A stretch of DNA of 64,000 bases from Trema orientale. Taxonomy: Eukaryota > Streptophyta > Magnoliopsida > Rosales > Cannabaceae. Under the pieces are notes generated by a model that saw nothing but the letters and a program-made list of their open reading frames with translations, was not told the origin of the DNA and made no database searches. Positions 25,050 to 35,862 of this stretch are shown in pieces. Every line of letters begins with the position of its first letter. Position 1 is the first letter of the stretch. The stretch spans positions 1-64,000 of the forward strand of contig JXTC01000415.1 of NCBI GenBank assembly GCA_002914845.1. The letters run 5' to 3'. The position numbers were made by a program, and so were the translations under genes.

Positions 25050-28000
25050 TGTTTGTATGTGTATAGAATTTCACTTTCTTTAAATGGACTTGGAATTGAG
25101 TTATATAATTGATGAAAATCTCATGTAGTCAATATAGGCCAACATAGAATAAAAAGAGTAAAGTGAGGTCAAAAGAAAATTTTATTCATAAAAGTGAGGG
25201 CAAATTTAGCATTGCAAAATAATACGAGTTTGCTTTAAAAAGCACAAAATAAAGTTGGGGCCAATGAGGGGCATAACTGAATTTGTCAGAAAATATACCG
25301 GTAAAGTTCGAAATTATAGATATTCAGGGGCAACCGATGTGGTTCTATTACTGCTTTTGTTTCAACCAATGGAATTACTATGCCTTATTTTACATTAATA
25401 TCACTACCTGTTTCTTATTAAAAAAAAAAAAAAAAACCCATGAAATTATTAGTATGTTTAAAAAAAAAACGAGACTATTACCCCTTCCCTTCGGCCCTCA
25501 CCCCATTTGTAGGTCTTGAAATTATGTTATATGGAATCATTTTATGATTGCCACGTTATCTATTCAGTACTTCCAATTTTTTCAAATCTGAATATCTAAG
25601 CTAATTTATAGGGATGGGATGCTGGCTAAAATCTTGCGGTTCTTAACACACATATACCTGTTATGTATAAATGCTAATATTTACTTTTTCCATTCTCTGT
25701 GATGATGCTGTATTGGCATACAACTCTAAGGGCATGTTTGGGATAATTTTTACTTCTTAAAGTAAAAATCTACTAAGATCTTCCTTGAAAAGTTAGTGGG
25801 TCCATGCTTCATTAAAAAGGTCTTCTAATTAAAAGAAGACTTTCTGAAAATTCACCCAAACACTCCCAAAATAACTTTTGAGCTCTAAAAGATCTTTGGA
25901 AGCTATATCAAATAGGTCTTTATCATTAGAAATGGTGAGTGAACATACGGGTTACTTATGTATTTGTTGATTTTTTTATGGTTGGAAAACAAGAGTGGGT
26001 GGCCAGAAAGATTGGATCCTGATCTTTAAGGATGAAACTGAGTTGGCATAATCCTGATTTATTACTACTTTTTCTTTTGAAAAAAATTGGGACATAGCTC
26101 ATCAGTCTGACCTTTATTAATACAATTAAGTCAGTCATTGCTATGTGGAAGCCAAAAATGTTGGTGTATAATTTTGCATCCATCATGTCTTGCCCCATCA
26201 TGAAGTTCTTCATGCCATTGACAGTCTTCTCTTCAGCATTTTCTTTCTGCCCTTTTTCTTGTATTGAGCTCCATCTTCCAAGTTTTGATTTTTTTCCCTT
26301 CCATGGATATTGATTATATTTGTACAAACGCTTGGGCAAGCAATATGACAGCATTAATAGGTTGGAAAGAATACATGATATTTGGATATTGATTTGAATT
26401 CAAACTATCAATCTGAAAATGAACATCCAAAAGCTTTGTGGCAATTGAATGGTTTATGTTTCATTTATAACTACATATTTTAATAATTCCTTTAACTGAA
26501 ACCTACCTTGTTTCAGGAAGAGGCGCTCCTTGTCTGTTCTTGTATATATTATTAATATCATTATCTGCATGTTTCCCAAACTTTGGTAACTCAGTGAAAA
26601 TCCTGTCTGAACTGAAATGGTTTCTACTTACCTGAAATCAGGTATTAACATATGCACAACAATCGAAAGAACAGGCCAAAGTGGAACAAGATAGACTTGC
26701 CAAAAGGATTCAGGAATTCAGGACACAAGCTGAGATGGACACCTTACGAGCTTCCAGTAACATAGAGCCTTCTGCACCTGTTGATGGCATTCGTGTTATT
26801 GGTATAAATTCTTACAAAAATATAGACGCAGTCATTCAGTCCAGTGCAAATGGGGAGGTAATTTTATTGTTTTAAGGAGTTTCTTCTCACTGTTATGATA
26901 CTTCTCTTAGTCCATTTCATGATGTTTGAAATAAATTTCCTAATAAATTAAAAAATTCAGCTATTTTAGTGTTGACTTCAGTATCATAATATGTATCATT
27001 GAACTCAAATTCTCTAAATAAAGACTGAGTTCAGTTATTATTGCACGGGAGAGGAAGATCATTTTCTATTTTAATTTATTTTGTCATTTCAGGTCCAAAC
27101 AATCAAGCAAGGATATCTATTAAAGCGATCTTCTAACTTGAGGGGAGACTGGAAGAGGAGGTTTTTTGTACTTAACAGTCAAGGGGCTTTATATTATTAC
27201 AGAATTAAGGGTACCAAACCCATGGTATGTTAAACTACGAAACTTTTAGAGGCTTCAAATTTTTTTCTTGCTTCTAGTAATTTCTCTTACTAAGGCTAGA
27301 AAAAGTTTCACGTCTCATAGATACTTGTCTTTGTAGTAGATAGACCACAGACAACTCAAGGCCAACTTACTTTATCGATTTGTATATTTTAGTAAATAAT
27401 AGCTCAAATCTTTGGGTTGTTGCACAAAGTCTTCTTGCGCATGCATTTGCTGGCTGCAATTATCCTTTTTGATCCTTTTAATTTGGAGAAAATTACTTTG
27501 TTTATTTTGGTTTATTTACAGGTTCTAATCTTAAGGCACTGGCAACTTTAAATAACTTGTCTTATTCCATTGTCAAACGTGTCATGCCAAATATGCATGC
27601 GCGTTATTTATTTTCGTTCGCCTCTAGTATTGCCTACCATAAGTTCTGATCTATTTCCTAGAGTTCAACTCTTTTGGTTTCATCAGTTCAACTTAGTAGC
27701 TTATGAGATCATTAATTTTCTTTTCCCTTCTGGCTTCCTTATCCATTGCATATCATGTACTTTTTTAATCAGTTTTGAGAAACTATTTGATATGTAAAAT
27801 AGACTCCTGATCTTTCTTATCCCTTGGTCTGCATTGTCGTAGGGCTCTCATTCTCATCATTTTACTCGTTCAGCTGAACCTGCCAGTGGTATGTTTGGTA
27901 GATTCCGTTCGAAGCACAACAGAGCAGCCTCACTCAACGAAGATGTTCTGGGCTGCCGTACAGTTGATCTGGGCACCTCAATAATAAAGATGGATGCAGA

Positions 28001-31000
28001 GGATTCTGATTTACGTCTTTGCTTTAGAATAATATCTCCATTGAAAACTTACACATTACAGGTAATTAATTGGTTGGTTTTTATCTATTGCTTTTTGTAT
28101 TTGTGTTGACAAACAGTATGCATGACTAACTTAAGAAAAGTCAGTAGGGACATGATGTGTACCAATAAGTTTTAGGCATGATATTTATAACAATTGAATA
28201 AACAATTTGGTAACTCTTTCAGGGCCGTTTTACATGTCTTTCAAGGCCCATTCTACATCAATGACTATACAATTGAGGAGTTTAATTAACAATTAATCAA
28301 TTAATTAATTATTTTTTATAGTTATTCTTATTTTTAAGGTTTCTAGCATAAAATCTTTCACAGTTACGTAAAAGTTTTACGTATACATAGTATAAGGCTG
28401 TTCAATCGTGAGAATGAAAGATTTAACATATGTACATCAAATGGAAAATTGGGACCTTAACATTTTAAAGTGATACAAAAAGTTTACATATTATATATGA
28501 GAATATATAAATGATACAGTAGCTCCTTGCCCCTTTTTTTCGGGTTTTTTTCCTTCTTAATTTACAATCTAAATGCTGTCTAGCAATAAATCTAGTGCTA
28601 CAGCTCCAGTGTCTTGGACAAAAAGATCTTACCCCCAATTTTTCTTTCTTCTCATTTGCGCAGGCAGAAAATGATGCAGATAGAATGGACTGGATAAACA
28701 AAATTACGGGAGCTATCACATCTCTTTTGAATTCTCAATTTTTTGACGAGGTTGTTCTCCTGAAAAGCTCTTTGCCTTCATTGCATGACTTGTTATTAAG
28801 ATGTGCTGCAAGCCATAAAATATGAACTAATATGGTGGCATCTTCTGCAGCCAAACCAAGTAACCACAAATCTTGAAACTGATAAATCAGCTGGTGGTGC
28901 TTCTTGTGATGTTCAAACACTAGATAGCCATCAAAACTCAGAAGATGACATAAAGTCCAACAGAATAGAGTGTGTTTCTAGTATTCTCAGAGGAGTCCCT
29001 GGAAATGATCTCTGTGCAGAGTGTAGTTCTCCTGATCCTGACTGGGCTTCTCTCAATCTTGGTGTATTATTATGCATTGAGTGCTCTGGTGTTCACCGGA
29101 ATCTTGGCGTTCATATTTCAAAGGTGCGAAAGAAAACGTTGTTCTGTTTCTTATGAAAAGAAAATGAATCCAGAAATTATATGTCTTAATTTCGAGTGTT
29201 ATAATTGTTAGCATCTTCATTCACTCTAGGATTACAGATGAAAACTTGATGTCTTGTACTTCATTTAAATGCAAAGTTAATCTTGGCGGTGCCTGAATAT
29301 GTAGCTTAAAACATTTGGAGTGGGAAGTCGTTTATTTTGCTCGAGTTTGCTTAGATTTTCTCATCAGCAATTTAGAAAAACGATTCTGTTGATTTGAAAT
29401 GTTGTGTAAAATCGATTTTGTTTAAAATTTGCAGAAGTATTTTGTTAATTTTTGACAAGATTTGTCTGATTATTTTGATGAGGTTTGAATAAATATTGGA
29501 GTGACTTCATTTGAGGAAGAGTCTAAATCATTCTATAGCCTTAGTTGGATGCTGGCCTTTTTTCAAGTAAAAGGGATGTAATTAGTAGACATTTCAAGTA
29601 GGATAGTGGCCACGGGCTATGAAGAACTACTTCAAGGACCTTAATCTGTTCAGTCACAGAGGACTTCCTATCCACAGCTTGGTGGGTATTTAACCCCAAT
29701 CTGTATTCTAAAATACAGGATACAATGAGTCCACTTAATTGTTTTCTTAGGTGTGAATGCAGTAATAGCAGTAGAGACACTTCAAAGAAGAAGACAATAC
29801 CAAAGCCTGTCTCCGAGTTGGTGCGTCTTGTGTAAAAGACATGGGGAATCTGCAATCATCTTTTCCTCCATTGCAACTTTTCTTTGGAAATATGGTGGAA
29901 GATTTGTGGAGAATTTGGTTTTTATTGGGCGATCCCAGGTAGTATTTCATCTTGGATTCAAACGGCGGCTATACACTTTCGGAAAGGTTGAAGCAAAATG
30001 TTGTGGAGTTATGCCATATGGGCATCTCTGTGGGCAATTTGGGGGGAAAGAAATTCTTGAATTTTTAATGGTGAAAGTGGGTCATAGACATACTTTGGGA
30101 CAAGATTCAATTTTGGGTTGCATTATGGGTTAAGGAACATAAAGAGTTTAGGGGCGTAACGTTCACTGACTTGTTAAGAGGGTGGACGAACTTGTTGTAA
30201 TTTCAGCCGTTTTTCTATGTTTTTACTTGGTGCTGTGGGATTTCTGGTCCCTTGTTTTAGTCCTGAGGGTCCTAGCTCAGTTAGGAACCTATTTGTCATC
30301 TAGACTCTTGGTTCCTGATTGAGTTGGTTTTTTGCGATGCCTTTTCGTTCAGGCCGCTTTTTGTTCTGCTTTTGGGACATCTTGTCCCACTGTTGTTTTA
30401 TTTTCGTTCTATTAAGAAAGTAATTCTGTTTCTTATCAAAAAAAAAAAAAAAAAAAAAAAGAAGGTTAAATGCCCATCTGACTGGATCTGGAAATCTATT
30501 GCTAGCGTATACAATATCTGGCCTTATTAAGGCTCTAACAGAGGTAATATTTCATTTAGAGCCTCACATAGAAGCCTGAAAGCATTCCTACGTCCTCATT
30601 TAAACACTATAGTCTCCTGTGGGACTCGAGTTGTAACAGTTTTGTATCCCCCAAAACGGTGGAAGAAGAATTTGTCTTTCTAATTACTGATATGATTGTA
30701 ATTCTTGTTTGATATCTCACAGTTTAAGGAATAGTTTGTCCAATCTACTGCAGGTGCGATCTCTAAAATTAGATGTCAAGGTTTGGGAACCTACTATCTT
30801 GGATTTATTTCGCAACTTGGGTAATGCTTATTGCAACTCTTTATGGGAGGGATTGCTTCAGCTTGAGAATGCTCGGTAAGTACTTGGTAGACATGTTTTG
30901 CATGATGCACAAGATTATTTATTGGTTCTGCATCTTAAGCTTCAAATTTCTTATGTTTCAGAGTATAAGTAAATTATGTGTAGAGGATTTGGCTTAAGAG

Positions 31001-34000
31001 TTGTTTAAGGATGTGTGAAATCTTATGGGTGCAAGTTCTTATTTTGATGCAACAGAAACATAAATGTGAAGTTAAAAAATTGAATTCTCAGTATGAAGAG
31101 CATTTAATTTAAGAATGTGTTGAATTAGGGCTTCTTGGATTTTGCTTCCAGCAGATTAAATGAAATTCCTATTCCCTTGGTTTTTCTTAGTTAATTCTTT
31201 AGTTTTATTGTTTTAAAGTGACACCTTCTTGGACAGAAAAATATTTACATGAACAGCTCTTGAAAATTACACACCCCTCCGTTAGTCAAGAAACTAAATC
31301 TACTAAAGAAGCTATTAAATGCTTAAATTGAAAGTTTTAATTAGGGACTGGGGACTTTGGCTGTAATCTTATTTTCTTTTTTTCTCTTTCAGATGATACC
31401 TTATCATCCTTTGTATTGTTGTTCTCTTTAATAAAGTTCTGTTTCCTATAAAAAAATGCTTAAACGGAAAGAATGACACAAATAGATGGTCAAAATTTCA
31501 TTCAAATTATAGTCTTTTCACAATCACACATGGATGTCATTATAAATGTTTTTATCCTTCCTGTTAATATAAGGTTCATTCTTGTTAAAAAACAACTGTA
31601 AATTTTTTGGTCCACGAGGGGCCACTATACGACAGGGAGTGTCAATGTAAGTTTTCCCTTGATGATAATAAAATTTTTTGTTTTCTTTGAAAGAAAACGT
31701 AAGAAATGGGCTTGCAGAAGCAAACAAGTAAAAGGAAAAAAGGGTAGGCATCTGATGGGAATTAGAAGAGGAGATTATGGTTTCTAGGAGTAACTCTCAA
31801 GCTTTCTTAGCATCATACCCCAAGACATAGTTGCTGGAAATAATCTTACACTTTCGCCTTGTTGATTTGCATGAAAGATATCCATTTGACCAATATGGAC
31901 ACGGAAAATTTTATCTGAGAGAGTATTAACCCAGAAACAGTTTGTCTAATTTAATAACACTTAAGTAAAATTATAGTATGTGGTAAATAAGTTAGCAGTA
32001 GAAAAATCTGCCGTAAGAGCATTTTTGGCAACATTATGGACACCATGGTTGGAAAGAAACAGGACTTTTTGAAGATTGTTTTGATGGTGATTTGGGAATG
32101 ATTTAAATTTATGTCTCTTTGTGGGTTTCTAGTTTGAAACAATCTTGGGATTATCCTTTTATCTCTAGTTTGTTTCGGCAGGGGGTACTTGTTCTCCTTT
32201 TCTATTCTATGTCTACTTATTTTATTAAAATTAATCATTTTTTTACAAGAGAAGGGGGAAAAATTAAATAAAAGTACATTATTAAAAAAAAAAGGGAAAA
32301 GAGCTGAGTTGATGATATCTATTTTCTGATACATTGATCCTTGAAATGTGGTGGATTTGTTACCGCTAATGTGGAATTCTGATTCTGGGATCCTCAACAA
32401 ACAGTAGATTTGGTACAGCTAATGTGTTTTATGGGTTCTTATAAGATTTTTGTTTACCAGATATTTGATAGGAAAGGGTATTTTGTCAGTTATTGGTGTG
32501 TGATTCTTGTTATACAGAAAGGATGACGCAAATGCTCTGATCACTTCTATTTCAAAACCATGCCCCAGAGATGCTTTTCACAGGAAGGAGAAATATATTC
32601 AAGCTAAGGTAAGTAACTGATTTAACTATTTTCCTCAACTCTTCAATAGTAAGTACAGTTATGTTGGGAAAAGAAGCTCAAGAAAATTCATCCATTAGGA
32701 AATATTTGTGGCATCTTCAAAATTGCCATAAGTTATGTTACAGACATTTAAATAATTATAAAATTTCTGCTTTGTCATCTTATATGGGTTCATTTGATAA
32801 GAATAAACCAAGTTTGACAACATATGGTTCAAGCTTAACATGTCATTAGTGCACCCATCCAGCAAAGTAATTTAAGGAATTTTAAGCTTAACATGCATTA
32901 ATGCACTCATTCTAAGAATATGCATTAATACACCCATCTAGCATAGGAATTTAGGCTTAACATGCATTAACGCACTCATCTTCTCTCTGAACTTCAGTAG
33001 CAAAGGAATTTAAGGACTTCTGGCTTTCTTTAATTACTCTTAGTTGGAGAAACACTTTGTATTGTGGTGCTTAACTTTGTTTCTTTGGATTGTGTCCAAG
33101 TCTTATTTCTTGCATTTGAGCATACCTTATCCTCATTACTTGTATTTCTTCTGTTCATCAAAAGTTTTTCCTCTTTTTAATAAAAAAAAATGCACCCACC
33201 CGGCAAATAACTGGACTTCATATATCTGGCCCCATGATGCCTAGAAATAAATGAATGATTGAAGACACACCTGCGTATGATTCACTCATAAAATTGCTAG
33301 ATCATGAAAGTATTTTAGTTATGCATACACTTCTCTTTACACAACAGATTTGAAGATGCATTACCCAATTATGAGATCTTTAGAAGTTGCTGATTAATAT
33401 GGCCAAACAAAAAAGAAAAAGAAAACCAAAAGGAAAGGGAAAAAAAAAACAGAAGAAAAAAAGGTGCCAATAACCAAGCCAATAACGTATCATAAGTTAC
33501 ATCTATCAACACTTCTCTCAAACATTTTATTGACCTTAGGTCTTTCTTAGACTATAAAGAAAAATACAACGGATGAACTATGGATACGGAATTATCAGTA
33601 AAAGAGCTGGTTCAGTCTGTCCTTCCATAGAGGATTGGTGTGACAAAAACACAAGTCGAGTGCACAAAGTGTTCTATACCACTTTCCTCACGTGAGATAT
33701 ATATTCATCCAGTATGTAATTAAAATAATCTAACTGTTGGTTTCTGAAGTGAAATTGTACGAGTTATGAAAAGTATTTGTTGATGCTCTTTTAGACTCCC
33801 TTTGAGATGTATGTTCATGTCTATAATTTACCGTCCCTACCATCTTTCAGTTTCCATGTGTTTTGCCATGGATTGCTCTTTATTATTGTCTTTGTATATT
33901 GTCAAAAATCTGCAATGGTTAATTTGAAGAATTACTTATTCCAGTATGTAGAGAAATTATGGGTCATTAGAGATGAATCCGTTGCTGCAATGCCCGCTCG

Positions 34001-35862
34001 TGCCACAAGCATTTGGGAAGCAGTTAAGAGTAATAATTTACAGGAAGTCTACAGACTCATTGTGATGTCAGACGTGAATATCACCAATACGACCTTTGAT
34101 GATGTGTTTCATGTTGACTCATATCACCATGTTGAGGCACAAGACTCCAACTGCAGTCATGACACAGTAAAAAGGAGATACATCGATCCAACAGCCTGTG
34201 ATAGAATGAAGAACTCCAATGAGCCAGGGAACTGTCTTCAATGTTGTTCGCTATTGCATTTGGCCTGCCATTCCGGGGATCTGCTTATGATTGAATTGTT
34301 ACTCCAATTTGGTGCTGACATAAATCTTCGGGACTTCCACGGAAGGACTCCTTTGCACCACTGCATATCCAGTGGGAAAAACTCATTGGCGAAGTTTCTC
34401 CTTAGAAGGTAATGCATCTATGATGGTGGAAACTGAAAGTCTTTATAATCCTTTAAACAATTTTCTGTCCCATTCGGTCACCTAGGGGAAAAAGTTTATG
34501 ATAAATATTTTGTCCTACACTCAATTTGAACGGCCTCATGCATCCCATCACAGTTTTCAGTGAAAAATTGTTTGACTTTCCAGTGCTTTTTATTCCAAAG
34601 AGTTTTAGAAATACTTCCAATACCACCCGTTATTAGTCAAATATTTCTATGAACTAATTACGAAACATCCACACTTTTCTTTTTCAACTTGTGACCTCCT
34701 TCCTCATTGGCCATTTAAGGATTTCTGCAATCTTTTTAATTGTCTTCGTTGATGAATGTGGTCTTTGTTGGTTACTCGTTAGTCATGGGGAAAATTTTAG
34801 TCAAATATTTTTCCTTCTTGACGATATTATCCATCGAGATTTCCTAACTTGTTTATTCATTACTTTATGAGTTAGTTTTAATTTCTTTAAGAGGATAACT
34901 GGTACTATAGAGTATTTATTTTAGCTAAAACTTCGTTGTCATTTGTCACTCTGAAATTTAAATGAATGGGACAAGAAAGATCTTAGGACACATAATTTAA
35001 GGTGGAACCTTTTGTAGAAACTTTTGGTACTGCTCTTCATTATGTTTTAGGACTTCAAAGTCCTCTTCAATTGAAAAACGTCGTATATATTTTGCATAAA
35101 TGCAATCTAAATGAACGTGAAACCGCAAAAACTTTGGGAGGAGAAAATTTCTTGAGCTTAATTATTTTCTTTCAGTGCCAATCCTCGCCTTATGCAGGGT
35201 GAATCTTTTAGCTTCTGACTGATACCATTTGTTTGACTAGAGAGTTAATGTTCCGATCACTTCTTGGTTGACAAGCAAAACATAAACAATTGCGTTTTGC
35301 AGCACTGATTTTTGGATCTGATCAAATTGCCATGTGACAGTATTGTTTTTCCACAGGTTATATACTTGGGCAGTGTCTGCTAATCTGTAACAGACCGTAA
35401 TGAGAATGGGAATAAGATAATTGTTTTCCTTTCCAATCCATTTTTGTGTTTAGGAAACAAATTTTGGTGAATCCCTTGCATAATTAAATTGGCAAGGGAT
35501 GATTCAAATTTTGATTCATTTCTCATTCAACTTCAAACTCTTTCCGTTCACGATACCTTTTGTTATGGATTAGTAAACATTCCTCAATATAGAATTATGT
35601 GAATGGATTAGAGAGTCGTTGGTCTCAACGTCAGTGTTGATGAATAGAACAGTTCTTGTTGGTGTTATAGCTAGTCATTGTTCGCTTATATTTTTCGTGA
35701 ATTGATGCTTTAGTAATGCAATAGCTGACGTATTACTTCTTCTGCAGAGGAGCGCGTCCATTGATCAAAGATGGAGGCGGCCTAAGTTCCCTGGAAAGAG
35801 CAATGGAGATGGGAGCAATAACAGATGAAGAGTTATTCATATTGCTTGCTGAATGTGAGTGA
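14083..35862 (+). CDS. AGD2: ARF-GAP with BAR, PH, ArfGAP and ankyrin domains (AGD2/AGD4 class, ACAP type)
   Basis: Nineteen exons: 14083-14130, 14981-15057, 15847-15947, 16532-16602, 19697-19759, 20159-20203, 22201-22266, 24385-24432, 24533-24628, 24720-24761, 26642-26857, 27093-27224, 27843-28061, 28664-28750, 28851-29123, 30754-30875, 32518-32608, 33945-34408, 35748-35862. Together they give 2376 nt, 791 aa, in frame throughout. It activates GTP hydrolysis on ARF GTPases in vesicle traffic. The BAR region spans about residues 1-220. The PH domain (about 292-435) starts [20 protein letters not shown]. The ArfGAP zinc finger has C492, C495, C512 and C515 with arginine finger R520 in GVHRNLG. 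Ankyrin repeats lie near 690-760 ([19 protein letters not shown]). The C-terminus LLAECE matches the family end, although GTGAGT inside the last codons looks like a splice donor. Donors of exons 3 and 14 (GTTGTT) are weak. AGD2 and AGD4 cannot be told apart here. Most introns carry transposon remnants. Confidence 0.93.
16781..16886 (+). mobile_element. LINE-like 3' end in ARF-GAP intron 4
   Basis: A 3' tail of the form TTAGGGACTGGAGCCTTTGG, then GATGATACCTTATCATC, TTAATAAA and an A-run. Nearly the same tail occurs at 31341-31456 in the same gene. It is a 5'-truncated retroposon end in the sense orientation. Confidence 0.55.
17240..17353 (-). mobile_element. tRNA-derived SINE fragment in ARF-GAP intron 4
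   Basis: On the minus strand an A-box TAGCCTAATTGG (17341-17330) is followed by a B-box GTTCGATCCCC (about 17295-17284). Both fit the pol III consensus (TRGYnnAnnnG and GWTCRAnnC). A tail rich in TAAAA repeats follows (plus-strand TTTTA repeats at 17241-17265). Total length is about 115 bp. Flanking words taattgcattgtag and taattatactgta are a possible decayed target duplication. Confidence 0.5.
17791..17811. repeat. TA microsatellite
   Basis: About ten TA units in ARF-GAP intron 4. Confidence 0.8.
18208..18327 (+). mobile_element. LINE 3' end fragment in ARF-GAP intron 4
   Basis: It reads AAGGGATTGGAGTCCCCTTA, then a TTATCCACCC word, TTTTAATACAAGTCTTG and an A-run. The same order of words ends the larger LINE copy at 18689-19073. 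This is a short, 5'-truncated copy in the sense orientation. Confidence 0.5.
18689..19073 (+). mobile_element. LINE C-terminal fragment with 3' tail
   Basis: Codons read [20 protein letters not shown] and later [15 protein letters not shown] and [13 protein letters not shown], which matches the end of plant LINE reverse-transcriptase polyproteins (the W-x-ERN-RI motif after the zf-RVT region). A short insert near 18780-18845, itself ending in AATAAAATTTTTGTTTCTTAT plus an A-run, interrupts it and looks like a nested retroposon tail. A 3' UTR and poly(A) follow. It is sense to the host gene and inactive. Confidence 0.7.
19213..19416 (+). mobile_element. A-tailed retroposon, about 200 bp, with target duplication
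   Basis: The element contains GCTTTCTTTAATTACTCTTAG near its start and TCTAATAAAAGTTTTGTC plus an A-run at its end. It is flanked by ttgtccatgtccca (19199-19212) and ttgtccatgcctca (19417-19430), which match at 12 of 14. A second copy sharing the same start and end type lies at 33016-33190. No clear pol III boxes were found, so it may be a SINE-like or a short LINE derivative. Confidence 0.55.
19417..19630 (+). repeat. Three-copy minisatellite in ARF-GAP intron 4
   Basis: Units of the form TGTCCATGTCTCAAAGAAAC with GGAAGTCATTGTGCATCATA and AGAGAGTGTAGAACTCCTC start near 19418, 19511 and 19561. The middle copy is shortened and is preceded by an A-rich run. Confidence 0.65.
19767..19767. other. 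Ambiguous base (N) in the assembly
   Basis: A single N lies 8 nt into the intron after exon 5 of the ARF-GAP gene. It does not affect the reading frame or the donor GTAATCC. Confidence 0.95.
20855..21419 (+). mobile_element. 5'-truncated LINE insertion with 12-bp target duplication
   Basis: The insert encodes a broken zf-RVT region: [19 protein letters not shown], stop, then [20 protein letters not shown]. Next comes the W-x-E-x-RRIF region, a 3' UTR with TTTATTAATACAAGTTTCG and an A-run. The identical 12-mer ggttaggaggtt lies at 20843-20854 and 21420-21431. The 3' half (AATCCTTTGGA, GGTGGCTGCTTTAGCT) is close to the copy at 18689, so both belong to one family. It is in ARF-GAP intron 6, sense orientation. 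Confidence 0.8.
21421..21660 (+). repeat. Possible LTR remnant in ARF-GAP intron 6
   Basis: Text such as GGACTCCTATTAGGAAGTAG, CCTATTAGGACAAG, TATAAAACC and CCCCACATTAAACC resembles the U3/R portion of a plant LTR. No TG/CA boundaries or second copy were found, so this is weak. Confidence 0.25.
21692..21893. mobile_element. MITE, 202 bp, perfect 9-bp target duplication
   Basis: TIRs of about 75 bp: left AGATAATCCTAGGGTCCCAA, right (reverse complement) AGATAATGCTAGGGGTCCCA. Both continue with TTGTACCAAATTTTT and TACCAAC. The exact 9-mer ttttttaat flanks it (21683-21691 and 21894-21902), typical of MULE-like MITEs. It lies in ARF-GAP intron 6. Confidence 0.8.
22795..23000. repeat. Tandem TTTAGAAAAATACCA minirepeat
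   Basis: Six or so diverged copies of TTTAGAAAAATAYCAC/ATT separated by A/T-rich spacers, period about 30-35 bp, in ARF-GAP intron 7. The same motif appears near 1430-1450 and 56800-56940. Confidence 0.6.
23514..23921. mobile_element. Tourist/PIF-like MITE, 408 bp
   Basis: Ends are GGCTATGTTTGGTAGGAGG and, reverse-complemented, GAGTGTGTTTGGTAGGAGG. TTA follows the right end but CAA precedes the left, so the 3-bp duplication has decayed. It is the same family as the cleaner copy at 57487-57914. It lies in ARF-GAP intron 7. Confidence 0.65.
25011..25048. repeat. Poly(T) tract, 38 bp
   Basis: An uninterrupted run of 38 T in ARF-GAP intron 10. It may be the tail of a minus-strand retroposon. 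The exact length may be an assembly estimate. Confidence 0.9.
25732..25875. mobile_element. Small MITE, about 144 bp
   Basis: Ends GGGCATGTTTGGGATAATTTT and, reverse-complemented, GGGAGTGTTTGGGTGAATTTT form inverted repeats. The interior contains a TACTTCTTAAAGTA palindrome. The target duplication is unclear. It lies in ARF-GAP intron 10. Confidence 0.5.
29860..30450 (+). mobile_element. LINE 3' fragment in ARF-GAP intron 15
   Basis: With frameshifts the plus strand encodes [17 protein letters not shown], then [19 protein letters not shown] and TFTDLLRGW. These are the conserved end of plant LINE polyproteins. A 3' UTR and a 22-base A-run (about 30439-30460) follow. The 5' boundary is approximate and no target duplication was identified. 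It is sense to the host gene and inactive. Confidence 0.65.
31341..31456 (+). mobile_element. LINE-like 3' end in ARF-GAP intron 16
   Basis: TTAGGGACTGGGGACTTTGG, GATGATACCTTATCATCC and TTTAATAAAGTTCTGTTTCC are followed by an A-run. It is a close relative of the copy at 16781-16886. Confidence 0.55.
32832..33016 (+). repeat. Minisatellite in ARF-GAP intron 17
   Basis: Diverged units of AGCTTAACATGCATTA-ATGCACCCATC-AGCAAAGGAATTTAAGG start near 32832, 32885 and 32953, with a partial unit near 32920. A further half unit (TGCACCCACCCGGCAAAT) resumes at 33191 after the retroposon at 33016-33190, so that element interrupts the array. Confidence 0.6.
33016..33190 (+). mobile_element. Second copy of the A-tailed retroposon
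   Basis: It shares GGCTTTCTTTAATTACTCTT near the start and a TTTTTAATAAAAAA end with the element at 19213-19416. It sits inside the minisatellite of ARF-GAP intron 17. Confidence 0.5.

Noticed and set aside
29753..30133. 126-codon open frame in ARF-GAP intron 15
   Set aside because: Part of it overlaps LINE coding sequence in a different frame (the true LINE frame gives [12 protein letters not shown]). It is not a separate gene.
35002..35202. 66-codon open frame in ARF-GAP intron 18
   Set aside because: It lies between two exons that join in frame without it and matches no part of the AGD family.
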